From assembly GCA_021399435.1 (NCBI GenBank), contig JAJTUP010000038.1, positions 186,001-250,000 of the forward strand: a DNA stretch of 64,000 nt, given 5' to 3'. The notes beneath the pieces are model-generated. The model worked only from the letters and a program-made list of their open reading frames with translations, did not search any database and was not told the origin of the DNA. The stretch comes from Diaporthe sp. PMI_573 (taxonomy: Eukaryota > Ascomycota > Sordariomycetes > Diaporthales > Diaporthaceae). Made by a program: the position numbers and the translations under genes. This document shows positions 55,221 through 64,000 of the stretch, one piece after another (position 1 is the stretch's first letter; each line of letters opens with the position of its first letter).

Positions 55221-56786
55221 ATGGATTCATCTCACCCGCCCAAGGACTCACCCGCAGTCGCTCAAGCGTCTTCCCCTTCAACCATCAATGCCTCGACATC
55301 GGGCCCTACCAACACGTACACAACAGTGCCTAAACTGCGGGATAGCTGCGTCGCATGCGCTGCCTCCAAAGTAAGATGTCATAGGCAAAAGCCATCCTGC
55401 TCGAAATGCGTCGCACGAGGCATCGCGTGCAAGTATGTCAGGTCCAAGCGAGGAGGTCGCAACCCGGCTCCACGCGCAGAGTCGCAGGCGGACACGACGG
55501 CCAGCAGCACCGCCAGCAGCACCAGCAGCAGAAAAGGCAGGAGCAGTGGTAGTTCTGAGACCGGTACTTCCGTGGAGCGTGAATCACCACAGCTCGACCT
55601 CCCTCTCTCATCCGCCCGTTGGGTTGGCGGCGTGACAGTCCCGCCTGATCCTCCATTCCCGATGCCAACCACCATGTCGATGTTCCTCAACACGAAATCT
55701 TCTTCCATCACAGTTTCAGACCCATTGGGCCTGTCACCGTCAGTTGGTGGTCTCACCGGTCTGGAAAGTGATGCCGATGAATTTGTTTCTTCGGCGTCGA
55801 ACTTTGACTATGGTCTCGACCTGGGGGATCTGGATCCATTCTCCATGGTCTTCAACGAACACTCGGATAATGAAATATCTCTATTGGGAAACCTGACAAC
55901 GGCTTCTGATAGTAAAGCCTGCTCTCCACCCCTGTCTGTGACCGACCCTCATTGCTCGGTCCGACCACCCTTCGGATTCAACGGCGACATCCTGCAAAAC
56001 ATCAACGCCACGGAACTGCACGGATCACCGTGCGAGTGTTCAAACCAGGCTGCTGCTCTGGTGAAACAGTACTTGACAGATCCATCCGTTATGTCGTCTC
56101 CATCCTCGGGAACGTCAACCCCAACCACCCAAATCCAACCGATCATCTTCCAGAACAAGCAAGCAATCGAGACTATCGAGGCCGTCTTACAATGCTCTTG
56201 CTCTCGAGATTGCTATTTGCTCGTAATGCTGTCTATGATCCTGCTCAAGGTCATGGACAGTTATGCGGAAGCGTCAAATAACAAGCACACAGCCTTCGGT
56301 CGGATCACGGTCAACACGAGGGCTAATGACATTGGAGGTGACGATGTCGACGAGAGAGGGAGCACTTCTAGTGACCAACACAAGAGCCTTGGAAGGCTGC
56401 GGCCGCTACAGACACCGTCACCGGCCAGCTACGGCCATAAGAAACATAGTACAAATAGCTTCAGCTCGGGGTCCGAAAATGTAGGTTCGGCACGGAGCTC
56501 AATGCACATGGTCCTCGGCGAGCTACACCGACCACAGAGGCTGGTGAACCAATTATCAGAAAGGCTGAAAGCAGAGGAGGCCAAGGGCAGTGGCTGCGAT
56601 ACAAGCAGCTCACACCGCGAGAGCGGCCTGGACAAGTGCTCCATCCTGGGCGGCGGCGCACACCCGTGCTCAAGCTTTCTATTCTCGGATTCTCTGCTGA
56701 GACAGCTCGGACTCGATCTGAGGAGGAGACTTCAGAACATATCCCAGGAGATAAGGCAGGCCCTGAAAAGAGAATGGACTGGATAA
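55221..56786 (+). CDS. AflR-like Zn2Cys6 cluster transcription factor
   Basis: Single exon, 521 aa. Cys 43, 46, 53, 60, 63 and 70 form an exact C-x2-C-x6-C-x6-C-x2-C-x6-C cluster (CVACAASKVRC...). It sits behind a polar Ser/Thr/Pro start and ahead of a basic, Ser-rich stretch, as in AflR. The middle is the AflR-family region (CECSNQAAALVKQYL, then QAIETIEAVLQCSCSRDCYL). The C-terminus has LHRPQRLVNQLSERLK. AflR-type proteins bind TCG(N5)CGA; such motifs lie in most of the cluster's shared promoters. With the AflJ-like protein it is the likely pathway-specific activator. Confidence 0.92.
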   Translation: MDSSHPPKDSPAVAQASSPSTINASTSGPTNTYTTVPKLRDSCVACAASKVRCHRQKPSCSKCVARGIACKYVRSKRGGRNPAPRAESQADTTASSTASSTSSRKGRSSGSSETGTSVERESPQLDLPLSSARWVGGVTVPPDPPFPMPTTMSMFLNTKSSSITVSDPLGLSPSVGGLTGLESDADEFVSSASNFDYGLDLGDLDPFSMVFNEHSDNEISLLGNLTTASDSKACSPPLSVTDPHCSVRPPFGFNGDILQNINATELHGSPCECSNQAAALVKQYLTDPSVMSSPSSGTSTPTTQIQPIIFQNKQAIETIEAVLQCSCSRDCYLLVMLSMILLKVMDSYAEASNNKHTAFGRITVNTRANDIGGDDVDERGSTSSDQHKSLGRLRPLQTPSPASYGHKKHSTNSFSSGSENVGSARSSMHMVLGELHRPQRLVNQLSERLKAEEAKGSGCDTSSSHRESGLDKCSILGGGAHPCSSFLFSDSLLRQLGLDLRRRLQNISQEIRQALKREWTG

Positions 56787-57622
56787 CAGATTTGTGGAAC
56801 CAATATAGAAGGACCCTCAAGGGACTCCATACCCACGTCATCTCTTTGAGTCCCCCGTTTGGACGCATATTCCTAACTTAGAAAATAAACCAAGATTGCA
56901 TAAAGTAAACCAATTGATCATTTGATAACTGAATCGGTGTCAACAAGAATAACCGTTTGAAAATGTGGCTTCATGTTACGGGACTGCAAGGCCCTCGTTA
57001 GACAGTTGGACAGTAATTACAACCTGACATCGCAAATTAGGTCTCCCCCTACAACTTGAAGCCACGACTAATTGAGCCATCGCAATCCCTAAAATATCTG
57101 GTCTCCCTTGGTTCTGGACCATTCAGGATCTTCAAGCTCCCGCAGAGATTTCTCATTCGTAGACAGTTGACACCTGGCATGGAGACCCATAGGAGATCAC
57201 CCAAAGCCTCAGCGGCTACGAAAGCTTGAGCACCTTTCGGGCGTAACATTGTTAACTCCGAATTATCCGGGGTCCGTATACAAGGAACAAGTACATTGCC
57301 TCGGGAACTATAATCTCACGGAATACCGTCCGGGCTCGGCACGGGGGCACACTCGCTATATGCGGTGGGTATGCGATGAGACGGGACGACCTCGGGGGAG
57401 ACAAGACATTGAAGAACGGATTACAACCGGTACAGCTACCACTCTCATGCAAGACTTCGGGTACCGGGGTCTTGGGGCAGCAACGAACATTTTTATCACA
57501 CATGATTTTGAGTATATGAGTTTGAGCGTTCATTCCTACAGAGTTTTGTCTCTCTGAACTGCACCTTTCCCATCATCGACATTTCTTTCCAGTCGTGTTC
57601 TTTTCTACATCCAGCAGCCATC
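56787..57622. promoter_or_regulatory. Upstream region of the versicolorin-reductase-like SDR
   Basis: 836 bp, no supported gene. Has only a TCG(N5)CGG variant site (57457). Confidence 0.5.
57457..57467. promoter_or_regulatory. Variant AflR-type site TCGGGTACCGG
   Basis: TCG(N5)CGR with R = G, 156 bp upstream of the SDR start; weaker than the CGA sites. Confidence 0.3.
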
Positions 57623-58561
57623 ATGGGATCCAACGTGCCTCACACACCTTTCCGCCTCGATGGCAAAGTGGCCCTCGTGACCGGTTCTGGCCGTGGAATC
57701 GGTGCCGCCATGGCGGTTGAGCTCGGCCGCTGCGGTGCAAAGGTTGTAGTCAACTACGCCAACTCGCGCGAGTCCGCTGAGAAGGTGGTCGCCGACATCA
57801 AGAGTGTCGGTAGCGACGCCATCGCGGTCAAGGCCGATGTTAGACAGGTCTCCCAGACCACCAAGCTTATGGACGAGGCCGTCAGCCACTTTGGAGGACT
57901 GGACATTGTCTGCAGCAACTCGGGAGTTGTGAGCTTTGGCCATCTGGGTGAAGTCACTGAGGTTAGTTTGAGCCCGCCCCCCCTTCCGAGCCCCGACTGT
58001 GAACTAATGGTTAAAATGCACAAATAGGAAGAATTCGACCGCGTGTTTAGCCTGAACACGCGTGGTCAGTTCTTTGTCGCTCGTGAAGCGTACCGCCACC
58101 TTAATGAGGGCGGACGTATTATTCTTATGTCATCCAACACGGCCAAAGACTTCAGCGTACCTGCGCACTCGCTCTACTCGGGGTCCAAAGGCGCTATTGA
58201 CTCCTTTGTTCGTGTTTTCGCCAAGGACTGTGGCCACAAGAAGATTACGGTGAACGCCGTAGCACCTGGCGGCACTGTCACCGATATGTTCCACGAGGTG
58301 TCGCAACATTACATCCCGAACGGGGAGAAATACTCGGCAGAGGAGCGACAGCAGGTAGGTGCCCCTCGTATTTCACAGATGAACAAAGACCATTCTGTCG
58401 TCTGGTTTGCTAACGGAATGGCTTAGATGGCCGCACATGCCTCGCCTCTGGTCCGAAATGGGTATCCTGTGGACATTGCACGCGTGGTGTGCTTCTTGGC
58501 CAGTAACGAGGCTGAATGGGTCAACGGCAAGATTATCACCCTGGACGGAGGTGCTGCGTAA
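57623..58561 (+). CDS. Versicolorin/hydroxynaphthalene-reductase-like SDR (MdpC type)
   Basis: Three exons deduced: 57623-57961, 58028-58354 and 58427-58561, about 266 aa. NADPH loop [12 protein letters not shown] near residue 20, CSNSGVV in place of NNAG, Ser in [18 protein letters not shown] active site, [10 protein letters not shown], and the end [10 protein letters not shown]. This is the THN-reductase/Ver-1/MdpC subgroup, which reduces naphthol or anthraquinone hydroquinone tautomers. With the scytalone-dehydratase-like protein (31073) it could carry out emodin-to-chrysophanol deoxygenation, as shown for related pathways. Confidence 0.92.
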
Positions 58562-59765
58562 AATCAAGACGGAGTGATATGCTTGTGGTGGCAAGGTATA
58601 TTATTGGTAGAAATTAGCTTGATATATACATACAAGTTGGTGAACAAAACAGTGCAAAATGGGAGTCATTCACTACGTCCGAGTCTATTTCGCAGCTTCT
58701 CTGCCTTTGTTGCCCCTCAATATCTACAAATATGGCCAAAGTCTAGGTCGCCCCGAGTTCAAGTAAGACAACACTGTGCACATTTAACCATTGGAAGCTG
58801 CATAGACCGGGCTCTCTGCTCTTCGCTGGCTCGAGTTTCGAATTTCTATCTCCTTAACTAACGAAGCTGCTTCAGCTCTGCAGCGCGGGATAACTGGTTT
58901 CCACTGGGAGGTTCATGGCAGTCAGGAGCGCAAGAAATGAATGCTACGTATTAAACTATTGATGTACTCTACTAGTAGTGGCACATTAACCACATCGGAT
59001 TCTCAGAGCTTCGGGGTGCCGGCACTAAGGCTAGGACGTGATAGCAGATATCCACGTCACTAAGAATGTTAACTGCCGCCCTAGCCGAGGAACAGCAATT
59101 TGGGCTGAAGTCTTCAGCCCAGCTTTTCGATTTCGGATAGGAAGTGGCTAATTCTGACTAAGTCGGACTTCGTCGGTTTCTCTGATCGACGCCGAGGCGC
59201 TCATCGAATTGGTGGCGTCGCGTGCTTACATACCCGCTCTCCGGACTTGCATGGCCGGATATCCGAACTGTAAGATTTGCTTATCTATAACGTCATCGCT
59301 ATTTTTGATTCATGTCCAGTACAAGGACCGACATGTGATACCTTGCAGAGCTATGGGCGCTCTTTCGCGGAGTTAGGAGCTCTCATTCGACACGTACCAC
59401 CAGGAGCGTCCGGGAATCGGTTCCTATGCCCGTATACACGTACCATAGTATGTTGTGAAAATATGACCAGCTAATACCATATTGAGATATTAAAAGATAC
59501 TTCAAGGATTTATGAGCAAATAGAAGGTTATTGATTTGTAGTAAATTCAATTTGCATACAATGGACGTCATGTATCAAAGCGTGCCACAAGCTTCGAAGC
59601 AGGAAATAAAATGTTAAAGAAATGTATTGTTCATAGATTTGCCATCAAGTCCTCCAGGAATTTGTCCCTTATGACACTTGGTAGACGGAAGGCACGGACG
59701 CGATATACGTGGGATTTGACATCTAATTCTAAAGAGCGATCAATCTTCTGTACCGAATCGGTTGT
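58562..59765. other. 1.2-kb stretch without a supported gene
   Basis: Between convergent 3' ends of the SDR and thioesterase genes. Short frames at 58574-58861 and 59277-59474 have no recognisable content. Confidence 0.5.
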
Positions 59766-60799
59766 CTAATGGGCGCGTAGACCAAACCAATTCTTCTCAC
59801 CGCCTCGGATCTCGAATGCCACTTTCCCGTCTTCTGCCAGCTTAGACAAGACTTCCTCCATGAATGGCTCCAATGCAGCTTTCCTCACCTCCGGGTCTAA
59901 TTTATCCCCATGCATCATCGTGACTAGTCTCGGAACTGCGACACTCTTCTTCCCGCTGTCCTTGAGCCTGGCCAGGGTCTGTAGTACTTGCGTCTCGCGG
60001 CGCGTCTTGGATGCCAGCTCCAATTCCAGTTTCGCCGGGAGGTTCTTGATCACGACCCCATGTGCAGGGTAGCCAATTTCACACTTGTGGGTTCTCATGA
60101 TCCGCAGCGAGTCCATCCATGTGCTCAGGCGCTCGACCGCCGCCGTGCCGTGCCCCAGGACATTGTCGCCTGTGCACATAGCATTGTCCTCCTCAACCAC
60201 GAAACACATGTGGTCCTCAGAGTGCCCAGGCGCGTGAACAGCACGAACCGTCGCGCCTTCCACTCGGAATAACTGACCGTCAACAATAGCCTTCTGGGAA
60301 CGGTTGGGCGTGTGCTTGTATATGGCGTTGGATAGGTGCGGGTAAAGGCGAAGAAGGTCAGGCACGCCACCCGTATGGTCCCCGTGCCAATGTGTTAGCA
60401 AGACGTGGGATAGCGTGATTCCGGCCTTCTCGAGAGTTTTGGAGATCAACTCGGCCCACTCCGGGATACCCTGGGCCGTGTCGATGATTAGCCTCTGATG
60501 CCCGGTGCCAACGATATATGTGTTGGTTCCTTGAAGAGTAAACTACAGACAGGAGTTAGCTACTGTCAAATTGAAAAATGCAAAAAGACTGATGGGACGG
60601 CGTGGTGGTCACTTACCTTTCCAGCATTTTGTCCCAACACTCGTATCACTCTCGGGCTGATTTGTTCAACATCTGCAATTTCGGGCAGGCGTGAGAGCTG
60701 GGCCTCAAGGAAGTCCTCAAAAGCACATATGTTGAGTGCCTTGTTAATCTGACGGTAACCACCGCGGCGTTCCTTGGTTGGCTCAGTTATTGACCCCAT
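59766..60799 (-). CDS. Metallo-beta-lactamase-type thioesterase (ACTE/MdpF type)
   Basis: Two exons deduced: 60799-60617 and 60542-59766 (74-bp intron), about 319 aa. NAGK|FTLQGTNTY spans the junction, the usual start of the fold. The zinc site THWHGDH gives His112, His114, Asp116 and His117, followed by HAPGHSEDHMCF and a CTGDNVLGHGTA block. It ends WFGLRAH. Such enzymes release atrochrysone carboxylic acid from the ACP of TE-less NR-PKSs, which matches the PKS at 32735. Head-to-head with the NmrA-like reductase gene. Confidence 0.93.
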
Positions 60800-61479
60800 T
60801 TTGAGATATGGACTATTTGTATTCTTTGAGTTCCTCTACTGAGCTGGAACGGCAATGAGTGTCCTATAAGGACAAGGAACAATGTGTCTTATCGACGATA
60901 ACAGTGAGATATTGCTGTTCCGAGACGGCAAGGAAGATTTGTTTGCTTAGGGAGAACAAGCCAAATTAATACTAGTCGCAAACAATTGACGCAGTAGTAG
61001 TGATGGTAGGAACGAAAGGTGATATAGCCTTCTGTCCTAGTCTTTCATAAACTCTGTGACAACTGTCCCCAAGAGAGCGATTTTCGATGGCATCTTGAAA
61101 ATAACGCCACCGACAGCATCTGGACCACGGAATTCCTGTCGGCGCTGTATCGGTGACGGTGAAGAATAATCCCAACGCCGGCCAATGATGCGGCTTTAAA
61201 TCCTTGCTTATCGCGGAATGCGATGGAAGGAACGCCATTGAGTAATACGGGATGCCGGGTCTCCGAGTGTCTCGATTTCCGAGTGCCGTTGTACAACGCC
61301 CGCCCGTCGATATGTGCCGAGACGATAGATACTGAAACAAAAGTCTCATCATGCCCGAGCTGAACCACATCCAATATTATAAGTCAGCCGTAGTCTTTCC
61401 CTTGATATGAGTTTGAACAAATTACGTGTCATCATCTAATCTCCACCTGGTGATCATACATTGGTCCACGACGACAATC
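60800..61479. promoter_or_regulatory. Divergent promoter region, thioesterase and NmrA-like genes
   Basis: 680 bp between head-to-head genes with one AflR-type site (61272). Two overlapping minus-strand frames (60972-61370, 61045-61374) have no recognisable domain and are not called. Confidence 0.55.
61272..61282. promoter_or_regulatory. AflR-type site TCGATTTCCGA
   Basis: TCG(N5)CGA, 208 bp upstream of the NmrA-like start. Confidence 0.45.
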
Positions 61480-62286
61480 ATGCCGACCTACGCCGTTCTT
61501 GGTAGCACAGGGAACTGTGGCTCAGCGCTCATCCGCAATCTCATCGAAAAGTCCCCTGATAATCACGTTAATGCGTATTGTCGAAACCAAGCAAAGCTGC
61601 ACAAGGTCCTCCCAGAGGTCATTGACAGCAAACAGATCGATGTCTTTGCTGGAAGCATGAGCGATGATGCCCTAATGGATAACTGCCTGCGAGGCACGAA
61701 AGCCGTCTTCTTGGCGGTGACCAGCAATGACAATATCCCCGGCTGTCGCCTCAACACAGACACCGCCATCACTGTCATCCGATCACTGTACCGACTGCGG
61801 GACGAAGCCGCGCCGTCAACCCCGTACAAAGCCCCCAGGCTGGTTCTCCTCAGCGCCTGCTGCTTTGACGACCACCTCGCGCGCACCCAGCCCAAGTGGT
61901 TCCGCCCCATCATGCTGCGTGCTGCGTCCAATGTGTACTCGGACCTGCAGCGCGCGGAGGATATCATGCGCTCGCACGACCACTGGATCTCCTCCATCTT
62001 TATCAAGCCCGCAGGCCTGTCGCCTGACATCGCACGAGGCCACAGGCTCACCTTTGACGAGGAGGAGAGCTTCGTCAGCTATATGGATCTCTCAAACGGC
62101 ATGATAGAGGCAGCCGACGATGAGGCTGGGCTCTACCTCGGTAGGAACGTCGGTGTCGTCAATAAGGTCCGCGGACAGGGCGCCAGCTTCCCGAGCGGCA
62201 CGCCGTTGTGCATCGCCATGGGGTTCGTCCGACACTTCTTCCCCTGGCTGCACAACTACCTGCCTGAGACTGGGCCGGGGAAGTGA
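61480..62286 (+). CDS. NmrA-like NAD(P)-binding reductase (MdpK-like)
   Basis: Single exon, 268 aa from the ATG opening MPTYAVLGSTGNCG; the in-frame ATG at 61426 adds 18 unlikely residues. The glycine-rich GSTGNCGSALIRNL is the Rossmann entry, then VNAYCRNQAKL and KAVFLAVTSND. The end is GFVRHFFPWLHNYLP. No YxxxK, so it is an atypical extended SDR of the NmrA type. Homologues in monodictyphenone and related clusters are annotated as oxidoreductases that assist reduction of anthraquinone intermediates. Exact step uncertain. Confidence 0.85.
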   Translation: MPTYAVLGSTGNCGSALIRNLIEKSPDNHVNAYCRNQAKLHKVLPEVIDSKQIDVFAGSMSDDALMDNCLRGTKAVFLAVTSNDNIPGCRLNTDTAITVIRSLYRLRDEAAPSTPYKAPRLVLLSACCFDDHLARTQPKWFRPIMLRAASNVYSDLQRAEDIMRSHDHWISSIFIKPAGLSPDIARGHRLTFDEEESFVSYMDLSNGMIEAADDEAGLYLGRNVGVVNKVRGQGASFPSGTPLCIAMGFVRHFFPWLHNYLPETGPGK

Positions 62287-63238
62287 TGATGGGGATGTGT
62301 TTCAACTGTTTGTCTCATGTGTATGAATGAGAATCAGTCGACCTTAGGAGCACCTGGGCAGATTAGACCAGATAACGGATTCAATTTCATCATACTCAAT
62401 ACATATGCACGCGCTGGTATTCTATTCAAGTGGTAAGGTGTGAAACTGAATTTCTTGTAGTTGCAATGTTACTTTGGATTGTTCCGATGGCGGCTTTTTG
62501 AATGATTAGCAGAGATCCTGTATGTTCTTGCTCAGCTTCTCGAACATGACCCACTGTACACATTTATATTTCCGCCGCAAGGAGACGTCAGCAGATGCCA
62601 AAGCCGTATATTTATATTTCTGAACTATTCGCAAAATACTATCCCTCCCAAAGTGGAACGCTTATGACCCCACAAAATCACCACATGGACCCTTGAACCA
62701 AGAAGCCTGAAGCATTATGGAGGTGCCGGTTGCTGCAGCCCGCTTCTAAGGAAGACGATACATTTGTACAAAAAAAATAGAATGAGAAGGATCAGTGGAT
62801 GAAATCGACTCGTAAACCGGGGTTTTACAGTAAGACAAGGTAGAATATCTTGGTAGGTTGGTGCCTTTTCTCGGCGAGCGCAATCAACAAATCAGCTTCG
62901 TTACCGCGGCTGGGGTCTTTAGACTCCAGGGAAGTGGCCATCCCGCTTTCCGAATGGCTTGCTGCTTACGGCGGCTTTCCGATGACCGATGCTTGCTGAC
63001 CATGGGCTGTTCAAAATATCAGGTCATTTTGTTTCAGCTCTACCCACCTCTTCTAAAGCGGGGGGTATCGGGCCCGATTCGCCAGAAGCTGTAACGGTAT
63101 TATAAAACATGTTTACTCTTTTGGCACCTCCGACGAGAAATTTCAGCAGGAGGCCAAGCATATAGAGCCATAAGCATTTTCTCCTCTCCTGGGTTTGATC
63201 CCGAGTGTTCTCGAGTCAAGCCTTCCTTTTCTATCGCC
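62287..63238. promoter_or_regulatory. Upstream region of GMC-2
   Basis: About 950 bp, no supported gene. Only a TCG(N5)CGG variant site (62810-62820) seen. Confidence 0.5.
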
Positions 63239-64000
63239 ATGGGGAAATCGAAACCAGCCATTGGAGTCCTTGCTACAGTACTGTCGGGGGTCTTTTTGTC
63301 CACTACTTGTTCAGCTAGTACCGACAATATCGACTACGTGATCGTGGGAGGAGGACCCGCAGGCTTAGTATTGGCCGAGAGCCTCTCGCGCGATGGACTC
63401 AAACAGGTTGTCCTACTAGAAGCTGGAAGGGAGACGTACAATTCCACGTTACTCAACAGTAGGTCGCCGGCGTGAGTCACACGAGAATTCGATGTATCGC
63501 TAAGGACAACAAACACAGCACCGGCATACTTCCCCTTTATTGCCGAGCCATTATGGAACTATACCGTACAGCCAGATAACAACCTGGCTGGCAATGCACC
63601 AGGTGTTCCTCAGGGCCGCATGCTAGGAGGAGGAACTGCTGTTAATGGCATGGCTTACTGCCGCGGTGCGGCCTCGGTCTTTGACGAATGGGCCGAAATA
63701 TCGGGGAACCCCGGGCTTGCGTGGGAGTCCCTGCTAGAGGACTTCCGCGAGACTACGCACTACGCAGACCCGCCGACCGCCGACTACGAGCAATTCGTCA
63801 ACATGACAGCCTATGGAGACGGGCCTTTGGAGCTCAGTCGCTCGAGCGGCCTAACTGGTTTCGAGGAGCCCTTTGCCAGCTCCGTACAGCGCACGCTCGG
63901 TCTGCGCCAGGTCGACATGAATGACGGGACGGGGATCGGAATTGACATGGGGATCTCATCAATCTTTGCCGGGAACCGCACGAGATCATATGCTAGCAGC
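63239..64000 (+). CDS. Secreted GMC-family FAD oxidoreductase 2 (partial, 3' end outside window)
   Basis: Exon 1 is 63239-63458, then a 60-bp intron, and exon 2 runs from 63519 off the right edge (about 233 codons visible). Signal peptide ([18 protein letters not shown]), then [30 protein letters not shown] signature 1 ([16 protein letters not shown]) and [16 protein letters not shown]. The intron splits a Thr codon (N-T-PAYFP), the same place and phase as in GMC-1 (28171), and the two share most residues around signature 1. The second signature and catalytic His region lie outside. Likely an exported oxidase acting late in the pathway. Confidence 0.92.

Noticed and set aside
57249..57557. 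102-codon plus-strand frame upstream of the versicolorin-reductase-like SDR
   Set aside because: No domain or conserved composition; most likely promoter or leader DNA.
60972..61374. Two overlapping minus-strand frames in the thioesterase/NmrA promoter
   Set aside because: No recognisable motif, overlapping each other in different frames within a divergent promoter.
1..64000. tRNA, rRNA or CRISPR arrays
   Set aside because: No tRNA-like cloverleaf or rRNA sequence noticed by eye; the tandem arrays have no spacers and the genome is fungal.

Overview
The window is a piece of a filamentous ascomycete genome (Pezizomycotina). Genes are compact and carry short GT-AG introns of about 50-230 bp. 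They include fungal Zn2Cys6 regulators, a non-reducing polyketide synthase and fungus-specific accessory enzymes, plus one Ty1/copia retrotransposon. Exon coordinates below were deduced by hand from splice consensus, frame continuity and family resemblance; none is transcript-supported.

Left flank (1-24.5 kb), mixed content: the start of a tannase/feruloyl-esterase-family gene running off the edge; a frameshifted kinase-like relic; a copia element (1606-6684) with identical 153-bp LTRs, a 5-bp target duplication and a dead polyprotein; a truncated P450 relic; an SDR; a Zn2Cys6 regulator; an aminoglycoside-phosphotransferase-fold protein; a small hypothetical; a glycosidase relic; a secreted lysozyme-like protein; a RidA protein; and an RBR ubiquitin ligase bracketed by two inverted arrays of one 15-bp minisatellite.

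Right part (25-64 kb), a biosynthetic cluster of the atrochrysone/emodin type: MFS transporter, secreted GMC oxidoreductase 1, scytalone-dehydratase-like protein, NR-PKS (SAT-KS-AT-PT-ACP, no TE), SDR, an HNH-nuclease gene that looks out of place, ABM-type monooxygenase, questin-oxidase-like protein (DUF4243), anthrone-oxidase-like DUF1772 protein, EthD-type decarboxylase, P450, AflJ/AflS-like co-regulator, AflR-like Zn2Cys6 regulator, versicolorin-reductase-like SDR, stand-alone metallo-beta-lactamase thioesterase, NmrA-like reductase, and secreted GMC oxidoreductase 2, cut by the right edge.

How they could work together (inference from the monodictyphenone, agnestin and geodin pathways): the PKS builds an octaketide, the MBL thioesterase releases atrochrysone carboxylic acid, the EthD protein decarboxylates it and the DUF1772 protein oxidises the anthrone to emodin. 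The versicolorin-reductase-like SDR, the scytalone-dehydratase-like protein and perhaps the NmrA-like reductase could remove a hydroxyl to give a chrysophanol-type quinone. The DUF4243 enzyme could open the ring towards benzophenones or xanthones. The P450, ABM protein, second SDR and two exported GMC flavoenzymes would be the tailoring set that makes this cluster distinctive. I saw no O-methyltransferase. Five head-to-head gene pairs share intergenic promoters, and each of these holds at least one TCG(N5)CGA motif of AflR type.
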